Of a DNA stretch of 8,765 nt, positions 1 through 6,318 are shown in pieces; position 1 is the stretch's first letter; each line of letters opens with the position of its first letter. This DNA comes from an uncultured Clostridia bacterium. Lineage in GTDB: Bacteria; Bacillota; Clostridia; Christensenellales; Borkfalkiaceae. The DNA lies in the NCBI GenBank assembly GCA_944338265.1, contig CALVLO010000057.1, positions 1 to 8,765 on the forward strand, read 5' to 3'. Position numbers and translations under genes: made by a program. The notes beneath the pieces were generated by a model. That model saw only the letters and a list, made by a program, of their open reading frames with translations, did no database searches and was not told where the DNA came from.

Positions 1-82
1 TGCGGTACTTCGCGCGGGGCGCTCGTGCGCCACTTCGTCGAAATTCTTTTGCAAGCAAGACTTTCTCCTCGTGTCGGACACA

Positions 83-163
83 AATTGCCGCTGAGAAAGG
101 CAATTCCTTAGTTCGCGGCGCGCGCACGCCACACTGTGGCGGTGCGCATAACGCGCCGCTCAC
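83..163. repeat. Structured repeat module A, copy 1 (two hairpins)
   Basis: A small hairpin pairs AATTGCC (83-89) with GGCAATT (99-105). After CCTTAGTTC comes a large hairpin: outer stem GCGGCGCG (115-122) with CGCGCCGC (152-159), inner stems CGCAC (123-127) with GTGCG (142-146), and GCCAC (128-132) with GTGGC (136-140), loop ACT. The 3' side carries a bulge CATAA. The other copies are at 8014-8094 and 8700-8765. Several differences between copies are paired and keep the stems closed. Confidence 0.75.
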
Positions 164-196
164 CCCTCTTAGAGGGAGGCAAGGGAGATCCCCCCA

Positions 197-245
197 GCCG
201 CCGCAAAGCGGCGGCATCCCCCCTTAAAACAAGTGTTAAGGGGGG
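197..245. repeat. GC palindrome plus module B palindrome, copy 1
   Basis: First comes GCCGCCGC-AAA-GCGGCGGC (197-215). Two bases later comes a 28-base element whose 10-bp arms CCCCCCTTAA and TTAAGGGGGG enclose the loop AACAAGTG (218-245). The 28-base element is identical at 7765-7792 and 8257-8284, always just after a GC palindrome. This copy lies directly downstream of the transporter pair and could stall or end its transcripts, but no T-run follows the stem on that strand, so I do not call it an intrinsic terminator. Confidence 0.75.
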
Positions 246-258
246 CATTGCTGCGGTG

Positions 259-633
259 TTAAGAGTGGGCGGGGTGGGGGAAAAGTGCATCCCGCAGGCG
301 GATAAGCGCCAAAACGATGAGAAAGACGCCGAAGCCTTTTTCGAGCACGGCGGAGGGAAGGTGCGCCGCGAGCAGCGAAAAGAGCGCGGAAAAGGCGAGC
401 GCGGGCAGGATGAGGGGGACGAGACCCTCCCCTTTGAGCAGCCCTGCCCGTGCGTGTACGCCGATGGCGAGCGCTGCCATCGGCAAAAAGGCGACGAGGT
501 TGACCCCCTGCGCCGCCGCCTGCGGGACGCCCAAGAGCGTTAACAGCGGGATGAGCGCGGTGCCGCCGCCCATCCCCATCCCGCCCAGAAGTCCGCCCAA
601 AAACCCGCACCCGAGAAGGAGTAAAAACGCCAT
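259..633 (-). CDS. Half-size TauE/SafE-family membrane protein, C-terminal half
   Basis: Predicted 124-residue integral membrane protein. It has about four hydrophobic segments and the glycine-rich signature of the TauE/SafE (DUF81) repeat near its start (GGLLGGMGMGGG, about residues 13-24), followed by the conserved proline (IPLL). The family exports sulfite, sulfoacetate and other small anions, usually as one protein of about 250 residues made of two such repeats. Here the second repeat is its own gene. Its ATG overlaps the stop of the upstream half by one base (TGATG), so translation is probably coupled; no strong ribosome binding site is visible. The two products together are 243 residues, matching a normal family member, so the pair probably forms a heterodimeric transporter. 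The substrate cannot be read from the sequence. Confidence 0.85.
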   Translation of the reverse strand: MAFLLLLGCGFLGGLLGGMGMGGGTALIPLLTLLGVPQAAAQGVNLVAFLPMAALAIGVHARAGLLKGEGLVPLILPALAFSALFSLLAAHLPSAVLEKGFGVFLIVLALIRLRDALFPHPAHS

Positions 634-992
634 CAGAGGAACGCCTTGACCCCTGCGGCGAGCATCAGGGCGGCAAAGAGCAGCGAGAGCGCCCGCGGCG
701 GCAGCACGGGCAAGAGTTTGGCGCCGAGATACCCGCCCCCGAGCACGCCCAGCCCTGCGGGCAGGAGCACCTGCCACGGCACCAAGCCCGCAAAAATGTA
801 CACGGCGGCGCTCACGAGGCAGGCGGGCAGGATGAGGGCGATCGCCGTGGCGTGCGCCTGCATTTCTCCCCTGCCTTCGATGCGCTCCAGGAGGGGGACG
901 GCGATCATGCCGCCCCCGCCGCCGAAGATGCCGTTTGCCGCGCCCACCGCGCTCCCGCCGATGAGGCGCAACACAAGCTTTTTGCCTGCCAT
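633..992 (-). CDS. Half-size TauE/SafE-family membrane protein, N-terminal half
   Basis: Predicted 119-residue membrane protein with about four hydrophobic segments and the DUF81 signature GIFGGGGGMIAVPLL (about residues 21-35). I chose the ATG at 992 because a strong ribosome binding site (AGGAGGG, 1003-997) sits four bases upstream and the protein begins MAGKKLVLRL, as in paralogues; an upstream ATG at 1049 gives an unlikely extension. It corresponds to the first repeat of a full-length TauE/SafE protein and is followed by the gene for the second repeat with a one-base overlap. Both halves keep their glycine-rich motifs and hydrophobic profile, so this is a true two-gene arrangement and not a frameshifted pseudogene. 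It probably exports a small sulfur-containing or organic anion; the substrate is unknown. It is transcribed divergently from the large surface protein gene. Confidence 0.87.
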   Translation of the reverse strand: MAGKKLVLRLIGGSAVGAANGIFGGGGGMIAVPLLERIEGRGEMQAHATAIALILPACLVSAAVYIFAGLVPWQVLLPAGLGVLGGGYLGAKLLPVLPPRALSLLFAALMLAAGVKAFL

Positions 993-1084
993 AATTCCCT
1001 CCTTTTTCCTCCAAAAGTTTGCGCCAAAGTGCGAAATTTTTTCCTGCATTGCACGAAATCATCGCGAATTTCACGCAGAATTGC

Positions 1085-1113
1085 TTGCCTTGCGCGTCGA
1101 TTTATATTACAAT
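1085..1113 (+). promoter_or_regulatory. Probable sigma-A promoter for the surface protein gene
   Basis: TTGCCT (1085-1090) and TACAAT (1108-1113) are separated by 17 bases, a good match to the housekeeping consensus, 68 bases ahead of the ATG at 1181. An overlapping alternative is TTGCTT (1081-1086) with TATATT (1103-1108), 16-base spacing. The AT-rich patch stands out in GC-rich surroundings. It lies in the divergent gap with the transporter pair; I could not find a convincing promoter on the opposite strand. Confidence 0.6.
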
Positions 1114-1180
1114 AGAACGGTATTCTCGAAAACTCCGCGCAGCAGGCGCCGCCCGCCGCGCGAGACGTGAAGGAAATCGT

Positions 1181-4100
1181 ATGGCAAAATTCGGAAAAGA
1201 AACTTGGAAGCGCCGCACGGGGTTGGCGCTCTCGGCAGCGCTGATCGCGACGCTCTCCGTGGGCGCGTTTGCCGCCTGCGCGGGCGACAGCACCGCCTCG
1301 GACGAGGAGGATGAGGAGACGGCTGCCTCCCAAACGGATACGCAGAAGATCCGCAACGGCAACTTTGAATTTTACGACGAGATGGAGGAGGCGTTTGCCG
1401 ACAAGCGCGCCCTGATCGCTTCGCCCACGAACTGGACGTTCTCGGCGGGCTCCCCCTCTTCGGACGCGACTTCGGGCATCATCGATACCGAGGAATGGGC
1501 GAAGATCTCCGCTTCGGGCAGCAGCTATTTTGCGGGGCTGAAGTATGAGTACGAGGGCTCGACGGACGAGCAGGCGAGCGCGCGCAAGGCGTACTTCGAT
1601 TCTGTGATCGACGGCGTCGTCTCCCACTGGGAGGACAGCGACGTCACCGTATATGACCGCCTGAAATTTTACTCCGTGTTCGAGGACGAGATCGAAGACC
1701 TTGACGCGAACGCGAAGGCGGCGGAGCTCTTTGACGACTATACCTACTCCATCGGCTATGACGATGTGAAGAGCCTCTCCGAAGTCACGCCCACCGTGCA
1801 CGAGGGCGCCAAGGAGGGCGATACCGCCCTTTTGATGATCCACAACGAGCGCACCTCCAACGAGGTGCTCGGCACGGGGCAATCTTATTCTTCGAGCTCG
1901 ACGATCACCCTTGCGAGCGGCACCTCTGCCGAGCTCACCGTTTGGGTGCGCACCGATAAGCTTGAATACGGCACCGAAGAGAAGCCTGCCACGCCGCGGG
2001 CGGGCGCGTTCATCCGCGTTGCGCAGACGGTGGGCGGCACTTCGCTCGACAATTGGACGATCGAAAACATTCAGACGGAGGGCGAATGGCAGCAGTACAC
2101 GCTGTATATCCGCGCCAACTCCTTTGCCGAGACGACGTTTACCGTGACCCTCGGGCTGGGCGGCGGCTCCTCGGACGACCGCTACTACTCCGTGAACGGC
2201 TACGCCTTCTTTGACGATTTGGTATGCACCGTTATCCCCGACGGGACGTTCGACGACAAGACGAACACCCTCAAAGCCGACTACAAGTGCGGGCTGGACG
2301 ACAAGAAGGACGCAAAGACCTTTGACGACAAGGCGCTCAAAGGCGCGCAGGACTACCCCCGCACGTTTGCGCTCGACCTCACCGCAGAGGATGCGGAACT
2401 CAACCTCGGCGATACGGGCAACTACTCCGTGAAGATCGAGCCGACGGCAGACGATGGCGGAAAGCCGCGCGTGCCCGACAATTCGAACGATACGAGCATT
2501 CCCGAAGGGGAACGCAGCGTTGCGGCGCTGATGACCTACGGCGACCTCAAAGCAAAGGCGGCGAGCAACGGGTATTTGCAAGGCATCCTTGACAGGGACA
2601 TGAACGGCAAGTTCCCCTTTGACGGGGCGGACGCCGACAACATGCAGACGATCATGCTCATGTCTACCAACGGCGCGGCATATACGGCGAAGCTCACGGC
2701 GACGGACCGCTCCGCGACGGACCGCTCCGCGACGGACGATTTTACGCTCGCGCCCAAGGAATACCTGCTCATCTCCTTCCGCGTGAAGACGAGCGCCATC
2801 CGCAGCGGCGCGACGGGCGCCTCCGTCACCCTGGTGGACGGCGTGAACCGCACCGCCATTGAGGCGTTTGACACGACGACGGCGGGCACGGTGGACATTG
2901 ACAACATCAACACGGACGAATACGACGCAAAGGACATTTACAACGGCTGGGTGCAGTGCTTCTTCTACGTCGGCAACGAGACGGACAGCACGAAGACCTT
3001 CTCGTTGGAGTTCAACTACGGTCCTACCGAGGTGAAGGGCACCGCCCTGACCGCCTATGCGGACGGCTATGCCGCCTTTACCGATTTCAGGATCGCCTCG
3101 ATGGACAAGACGCAGTACGGCTATGCGGCATCCGGCGACTATGCGCAGAAGGTGCTGCTCACGGGCAACGTGGATAACGATTCGCAGTTCGCCCCCGCAG
3201 CCGCCGTTTCCGACCTTGAAAACGGGCTCGCAAAGCCTGCCACCTTCCTCGGCGTGCAGGCGGGCAGCAATGTGCTTGTGCCGGGCGGGACGGAGAACCC
3301 CAATACGCAGGCGCTTGCAGACAAGGGCGTGTACACGGGCTTGCTCAACAGCAAGTACGCGCAGAACTATTTCGTCAACTCGAAGAGCGATGCGGCGATT
3401 ACCGCACTCAAGACCGTGACGAATACCGCGGGCAGCTCCTACACCAAGGGCAGCGAATGGTGGGCGGAGGTGTTCGGCGGCGGCGCGCGCGTTGCCAACC
3501 AGCCCCTTGCCATCTACAACAGCGGCAGTGCGGCGGCGCCCTCTTACGGCTACCGCATCCGCTCGACACAGACGGTCTCGGCGAACGCCACGCAGCGCAT
3601 CTCGACGCTCGTGAAGCTCTCCGAGGGCGCAACGGCGACGGTGTACCTCATCGACGTTTCAGACGACTCTCAGGCGGCTTCCGGCTACAACAGCACGCTC
3701 ACCCCTACCCTGCCCAAGATCACCTATTGGTACGACGACAACGGCAACATCGTGAAGGGCGATCCCTCTGCGGAGGACTTCAACGCCCGCACCGATACCC
3801 TCTACTACCGCGCCGAGAACGGGCTCTACTACGCCGCAGGCGAGGAGGAGAAGCACGCGACCGCCTTCTACGCCAACCTTTGGAACTATGAGCGGGACGA
3901 GGCGCAGAACTATGTGACGAGCGACGGCACCATCGCCTTCTACTACAACGAGACAGACGGCAAGACTTACGCCTACCGCACCGAGAAGAGCTACGGCGTG
4001 TACGAGTACGCGCAGCCCGTGGAGAACCTGCCCACCGAGGACGCGGAGCACAACTCCATCGTGCGCTATACGGCGCCCGAGGATGCGACCAAGTACGGCA

Positions 4101-4882
4101 CCGCGATCACGGTGAAAGGCACTGCCGAGAATGCGGGCAAGTGGGTGGACGTCTCCTTCTATGTGAAGACGGGCAGCGAACAGAAGAGCTACCGCATTGA
4201 AGTTTGGGCGGGAGACAGGAACAACGCGACGAACGGCATCCCCGCGGGCGGCTACGTCTTCTTTGATGCGCACACCTCGGCAGAGGCATCCGACTACGAC
4301 AGCATCCTCGCCGAAAAGGTGGATGAACTCAAAGAAAACAAGGACAACCTCACCGATCCCGAGGATGTCACCTCCAACCTGAAAGAAGACATCGCCCTCT
4401 ACTACACCTTTACCTTCTACGACGCGGCAAACTTCCTGCGCTACGACGTGAACGAGGATGAGGACGAGCTGGGCGACCCTTACGGCTCGTATACGCAGTC
4501 TTCGTACAGCGAGGAGATCGCATGGCTGCAAAGCGGCACGACGATGTTTGTGAACTACACCGCGACGGACGTGACCGTGGAGGCGGACGATCTGAGCACG
4601 GACGACGATACGACGACGGACGACGACACGACGGCGCCGACGGATACCAATGTTTGGCTCGTGATCTCCTCCGGGCTGCTTGCGGCGGTGCTCCTCTTTG
4701 CGATCGCGACCATCCTGACGCGGCGCATCCGCAAAAACATGAAAAAGCATGCCAAGGCGAAGCCCGTAAAGGCAAAGAAGACGGCGCGCATCAAGCCCGC
4801 CGCTCCCGAACCCGCGCCTGAGCCTGAGGCGGAGCCCGAAGAGGCGCCCGCGCAGGATGAGGACGACCCCTACAACGAGTAA
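1181..4882 (+). CDS. Large membrane-anchored surface protein with three probable beta-sandwich modules
   Basis: 1233 residues, family not recognised by name. The ATG at 1181 follows AAGGA (1170-1174); an upstream in-frame ATG at 1019 would bury the signal peptide. Residues 1-32 are a signal peptide ending FAAC at Cys33. This could be a lipobox, although Phe at -3 is unusual; signal peptidase I cleavage is the alternative. Three segments each end in a GY-(aromatic/small)-FxD-like strand: GYAFFDD (about 340-346), GYAAFTDF (629-636) and GGYVFFDAH (1023-1031). With motifs such as NGNFEF and W-xx-YTLYIRAN they resemble carbohydrate-binding or galactose-binding-like jelly rolls. A D/T-rich spacer leads to one transmembrane helix (about 1158-1180), then a basic stretch and a P/E-rich acidic tail inside the cell. 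No catalytic motif, sortase signal or S-layer domain is visible. It probably binds an extracellular ligand, perhaps glycans (inference). It appears monocistronic. Confidence 0.85.
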   Translation: MAKFGKETWKRRTGLALSAALIATLSVGAFAACAGDSTASDEEDEETAASQTDTQKIRNGNFEFYDEMEEAFADKRALIASPTNWTFSAGSPSSDATSGIIDTEEWAKISASGSSYFAGLKYEYEGSTDEQASARKAYFDSVIDGVVSHWEDSDVTVYDRLKFYSVFEDEIEDLDANAKAAELFDDYTYSIGYDDVKSLSEVTPTVHEGAKEGDTALLMIHNERTSNEVLGTGQSYSSSSTITLASGTSAELTVWVRTDKLEYGTEEKPATPRAGAFIRVAQTVGGTSLDNWTIENIQTEGEWQQYTLYIRANSFAETTFTVTLGLGGGSSDDRYYSVNGYAFFDDLVCTVIPDGTFDDKTNTLKADYKCGLDDKKDAKTFDDKALKGAQDYPRTFALDLTAEDAELNLGDTGNYSVKIEPTADDGGKPRVPDNSNDTSIPEGERSVAALMTYGDLKAKAASNGYLQGILDRDMNGKFPFDGADADNMQTIMLMSTNGAAYTAKLTATDRSATDRSATDDFTLAPKEYLLISFRVKTSAIRSGATGASVTLVDGVNRTAIEAFDTTTAGTVDIDNINTDEYDAKDIYNGWVQCFFYVGNETDSTKTFSLEFNYGPTEVKGTALTAYADGYAAFTDFRIASMDKTQYGYAASGDYAQKVLLTGNVDNDSQFAPAAAVSDLENGLAKPATFLGVQAGSNVLVPGGTENPNTQALADKGVYTGLLNSKYAQNYFVNSKSDAAITALKTVTNTAGSSYTKGSEWWAEVFGGGARVANQPLAIYNSGSAAAPSYGYRIRSTQTVSANATQRISTLVKLSEGATATVYLIDVSDDSQAASGYNSTLTPTLPKITYWYDDNGNIVKGDPSAEDFNARTDTLYYRAENGLYYAAGEEEKHATAFYANLWNYERDEAQNYVTSDGTIAFYYNETDGKTYAYRTEKSYGVYEYAQPVENLPTEDAEHNSIVRYTAPEDATKYGTAITVKGTAENAGKWVDVSFYVKTGSEQKSYRIEVWAGDRNNATNGIPAGGYVFFDAHTSAEASDYDSILAEKVDELKENKDNLTDPEDVTSNLKEDIALYYTFTFYDAANFLRYDVNEDEDELGDPYGSYTQSSYSEEIAWLQSGTTMFVNYTATDVTVEADDLSTDDDTTTDDDTTAPTDTNVWLVISSGLLAAVLLFAIATILTRRIRKNMKKHAKAKPVKAKKTARIKPAAPEPAPEPEAEPEEAPAQDEDDPYNE
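2699..2737 (+). repeat. 15-bp in-frame tandem duplication inside the surface protein gene
   Basis: The unit GCGACGGACCGCTCC occurs at 2699-2713 and again, identical, at 2714-2728; a third partial copy of nine bases follows (2729-2737). It encodes ATDRS-ATDRS-ATD (residues 507-519), in a probable surface loop at the start of the second beta-sandwich region. Identical codons in both copies point to recent slippage. Confidence 0.9.
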
Positions 4883-4908
4883 CCGCCAACGCACAATCAA
4901 ATAGAAGC

Positions 4909-4928
4909 GCGGCGCCACCGGGTGCCGC
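4909..4928 (+). promoter_or_regulatory. Hairpin downstream of the surface protein gene
   Basis: An 8-bp stem pairs GCGGCGCC (4909-4916) with GGGTGCCGC minus its first G (4921-4928, one G-T pair), loop ACCG. It lies 26 bases after the stop codon and is followed by AAACGCC, not by T residues. It may protect the 3' end of the upstream mRNA or form part of the pnuC leader. Confidence 0.5.
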
Positions 4929-4935
4929 AAACGCC

Positions 4936-4997
4936 AAACGGCATCTCTCCCCTTTCGTCAGGTCTTGGAAGAAAGGGCGCGGAGGTGCCGTTTTTTT
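4936..4997 (+). terminator. Terminator-like structured leader immediately before pnuC
   Basis: AAACGGCA (4936-4943) pairs perfectly with TGCCGTTT (4986-4993). Inside it CTCC (4947-4950) can pair with GGAG (4981-4984) and CTTTC (4952-4956) with GAAAG (4971-4975), closing a 14-base loop. The outer stem runs into seven T residues (4991-4997), as in an intrinsic terminator. The pnuC ribosome binding site GGGAGG (4998-5003) begins at the very next base. It could end the surface protein transcript, or act as an attenuator controlling pnuC. I could not match it to a named riboswitch class. Confidence 0.5.
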
Positions 4998-5008
4998 GGG
5001 AGGTTTTT

Positions 5009-5758
5009 ATGAAGGTTTTTTCCGCCGCCAAACGCGCCGTTCACATCCTCTCCCCTTGGGAATGGGGGCTGTATCTACTTTCGCTTGCGGGGATCGTGCT
5101 CGCGTTCGTGCTCTTTGAATGCAGGCAATATCTCTATCTCGCCGCATCGCTTTTGGGGGCGACGGCGCTCATTCTGCTTGCCAAGGGCAATCCGCTGGGG
5201 CAGCTTCTGACCATTGTGTTCAGCGGGTTTTACGGGTATGTATCGTACACCTTCCGCTACTATGGCGAGATGATCACCTACCTCGGCATGAGCGCGCCCA
5301 TTGCCGCCGCGGCGCTCGTGGCGTGGCTGCGCCACCCCTACGGCGGCAACCGCGGCGAAGTCGCCATTGCACGCCCCCGCCCCGCGGAGTACCTGATCAT
5401 CGGCGGGACGGGCGCGGCGATCACGGCGGCGTTCTACTTTCTTCTGCGGGCGCTCGGTACGGCTAATCTTGCGCTGAGCACCCTCTCTGTGTTCACGAGC
5501 TGGGTCGCCGTGTGCCTCACGCAGCGGCGCAGCCCCTTTTATGCGCTCGGCTATGCCGCGAACGACGTTGTGCTCATCGCCCTCTGGGTGCTCGCCGCCA
5601 TCCAAAACAGCGAATATGTGAGCATGGCGGTGTGTTTTGCCGTCTTCCTCGTCAACGATACCTACGGATTTTTTGCGTGGATGCGGCGGGAGCGCAAACA
5701 GCGCGCCGCCCTTGCCGCGCGGGAGGCTTCAGCCGAAGAAGGTGCGGATGATCTCTAA
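5009..5758 (+). CDS. pnuC: PnuC-family vitamin (nicotinamide riboside-type) transporter
   Basis: 249-residue polytopic membrane protein with seven to eight hydrophobic segments (about 18-36, 40-57, 62-80, 92-106, 126-147, 153-171, 180-198, 203-222) and a positively charged then acidic C-terminal tail. The pattern KGNPLGQLL (59-67), FYGYVSYTFRYYGE (74-87), the segment LSVFTSWVAVCLTQRRSPFYALGYAANDV and NDTYGFFAWMRR (216-227) fits the PnuC family. Members move nicotinamide riboside by facilitated diffusion, driven by phosphorylation inside the cell; relatives carry thiamine or riboflavin, so the substrate is not certain. The start at 5009 is fixed by GGGAGG five bases upstream; a GTG-started extension to 4922 lacks one. 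A terminator-like hairpin abuts that site and may regulate the gene. The last 30 bases overlap the 3' end of spoIIR on the other strand. No NAD salvage kinase gene is in the window. Confidence 0.85.
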   Translation: MKVFSAAKRAVHILSPWEWGLYLLSLAGIVLAFVLFECRQYLYLAASLLGATALILLAKGNPLGQLLTIVFSGFYGYVSYTFRYYGEMITYLGMSAPIAAAALVAWLRHPYGGNRGEVAIARPRPAEYLIIGGTGAAITAAFYFLLRALGTANLALSTLSVFTSWVAVCLTQRRSPFYALGYAANDVVLIALWVLAAIQNSEYVSMAVCFAVFLVNDTYGFFAWMRRERKQRAALAAREASAEEGADDL

Positions 5759-6259
5759 AATCTTGCTCTTGTAGACGACGTTCACCTGCCCGCCCGTAAA
5801 GCAGAGGGGCGGGTAGACGACGCACCACCAATTATCCCCCTCGCCCGTGCCGAGCTCGAGAATGAGCGCATCGTACACGCCTGCGGGGAGCGTTGCGCCT
5901 TCGTAGACGCGCGTAGGAAATTCCTCCTTTTTCAGGCTCGCCTTCACGCCGTAGCGATAGCCGTTCTCTTGGAGGATGCGCTCGGCGACTGCCTCGATCT
6001 CTGAAAGGCGCGCCCCGACGGCTTGCATCGCCTCCGCCTTCGTGTGGCACGAAGCCGCCACGGGCGTGAGGTACGCCACGACGCCGTCGCGCACCTCGTA
6101 TTTGACAGCCTGATCTTCCGCCCCGTTGGAATTGGCGCGGATATGTACGCGCAGGTACGCAGCCTCTCCGCCGCCCCCTTCCCCCGCGCCATCCAAGGCG
6201 CAGATGCAGACGATGAGCGCGGCAAACGCGACAAGCAGCGCGACGACAAACTTCTTCAT
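5729..6259 (-). CDS. spoIIR: Stage II sporulation protein R (SpoIIR)
   Basis: 176 residues with an N-terminal membrane or signal segment (about 4-22), a Gly-rich linker, then the SpoIIR domain: LRVHIRANSNGAEDQ (36-50), EEFPTRVYEGATLPAGVYDAL (112-132) and NWWCVVYPPLCF (143-154), all hallmarks of the family. In Bacillus subtilis SpoIIR is made in the forespore under sigma-F, is exported into the space between the two cells, and triggers SpoIIGA to activate pro-sigma-E in the mother cell; a homologous role is expected. The ATG at 6259 has GGAGGG (6273-6268) eight bases upstream. That site lies in one arm of a perfect inverted repeat, and a candidate sigma-F promoter overlaps the end of mnmA. The gene follows mnmA by 52 bases on the same strand. 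Its 3' end overlaps the pnuC end by 30 bases. Confidence 0.95.
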   Translation of the reverse strand: MKKFVVALLVAFAALIVCICALDGAGEGGGGEAAYLRVHIRANSNGAEDQAVKYEVRDGVVAYLTPVAASCHTKAEAMQAVGARLSEIEAVAERILQENGYRYGVKASLKKEEFPTRVYEGATLPAGVYDALILELGTGEGDNWWCVVYPPLCFTGGQVNVVYKSKILEIIRTFFG

Positions 6260-6263
6260 AGAA

Positions 6264-6294
6264 AATACCCTCCGGATCCTGCACGGAGGGTATT
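6264..6294 (-). promoter_or_regulatory. Perfect hairpin sequestering the spoIIR ribosome binding site
   Basis: Reading the minus strand, AATACCCTCC (6294-6285) pairs perfectly with GGAGGGTATT (6273-6264) across an 11-base loop. The second arm contains the spoIIR ribosome binding site GGAGGG, and TTTT follows within it. Transcripts entering from mnmA should fold and hide the site (or partly terminate). Transcripts beginning inside the loop would lack the first arm and leave it free. Confidence 0.75.
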
Positions 6295-6318
6295 GCCACT
6301 CGGATGGAATTTTATACT
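6288..6318 (-). promoter_or_regulatory. Candidate forespore (sigma-F-type) promoter of spoIIR
   Basis: On the minus strand AGTATA (6318-6313) is followed after 15 bases by GGCAATACCC (6297-6288), close to the sigma-F pattern I recall (GYWTA, about 15 bases, GGNRANANTW), with one mismatch at the conserved T. The -35 overlaps the mnmA stop codon. The expected transcription start (about 6282, give or take three) falls in the loop of the inverted repeat at 6294-6264. The call rests on consensus matching and gene identity only. Confidence 0.5.

Larger units (their letters stand above)
1..258. repeat. Gene-free left flank: remnant of the structured repeat array
   Basis: No open frame here looks like a gene. 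From about base 70 the stretch matches the repeat array at the right end of the window, in the same orientation and order: hairpin module A (83-163), the junction motif GAGGGAGGCAAG (172-183), a GC palindrome (197-215) and the CCCCCCTTAA palindrome (218-245). The last ends 13 bases short of the stop codon of the first transporter gene. Bases 1-70 are GC-rich with no recognisable function. Module boundaries are drawn by eye from the copies in this window. Confidence 0.75.

Noticed and set aside
218..245. Intrinsic terminator of the transporter pair
   Set aside because: The palindrome sits just past the stop codon, but no T-run follows on the minus strand, and the identical sequence recurs in the gene-free array.
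1019..1180. Upstream ATG of the surface protein frame
   Set aside because: It would place 54 residues before a normal signal peptide and starts upstream of the best promoter.
905..2581. 558-codon open frame on the minus strand
   Set aside because: It runs antisense through the transporter start and the surface protein gene, is Arg/Val-rich low-complexity translation typical of a GC-rich shadow frame, and has no ribosome binding site or recognisable motif.
3659..4930. 423-codon open frame on the minus strand
   Set aside because: Antisense to the surface protein gene, whose signal peptide, repeats and membrane anchor are convincing. The minus translation is an Arg/Val-rich shadow.
4883..5008. 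Named riboswitch (TPP, NAD+, c-di-GMP) ahead of pnuC
   Set aside because: The conserved cores I know, such as the TPP CTGAGA element, are absent. Only a generic hairpin and terminator-like stem can be supported.
4922..5008. GTG-started N-terminal extension of PnuC
   Set aside because: No ribosome binding site, and it reads through the terminator-like stem. The ATG at 5009 has a well-placed GGGAGG.
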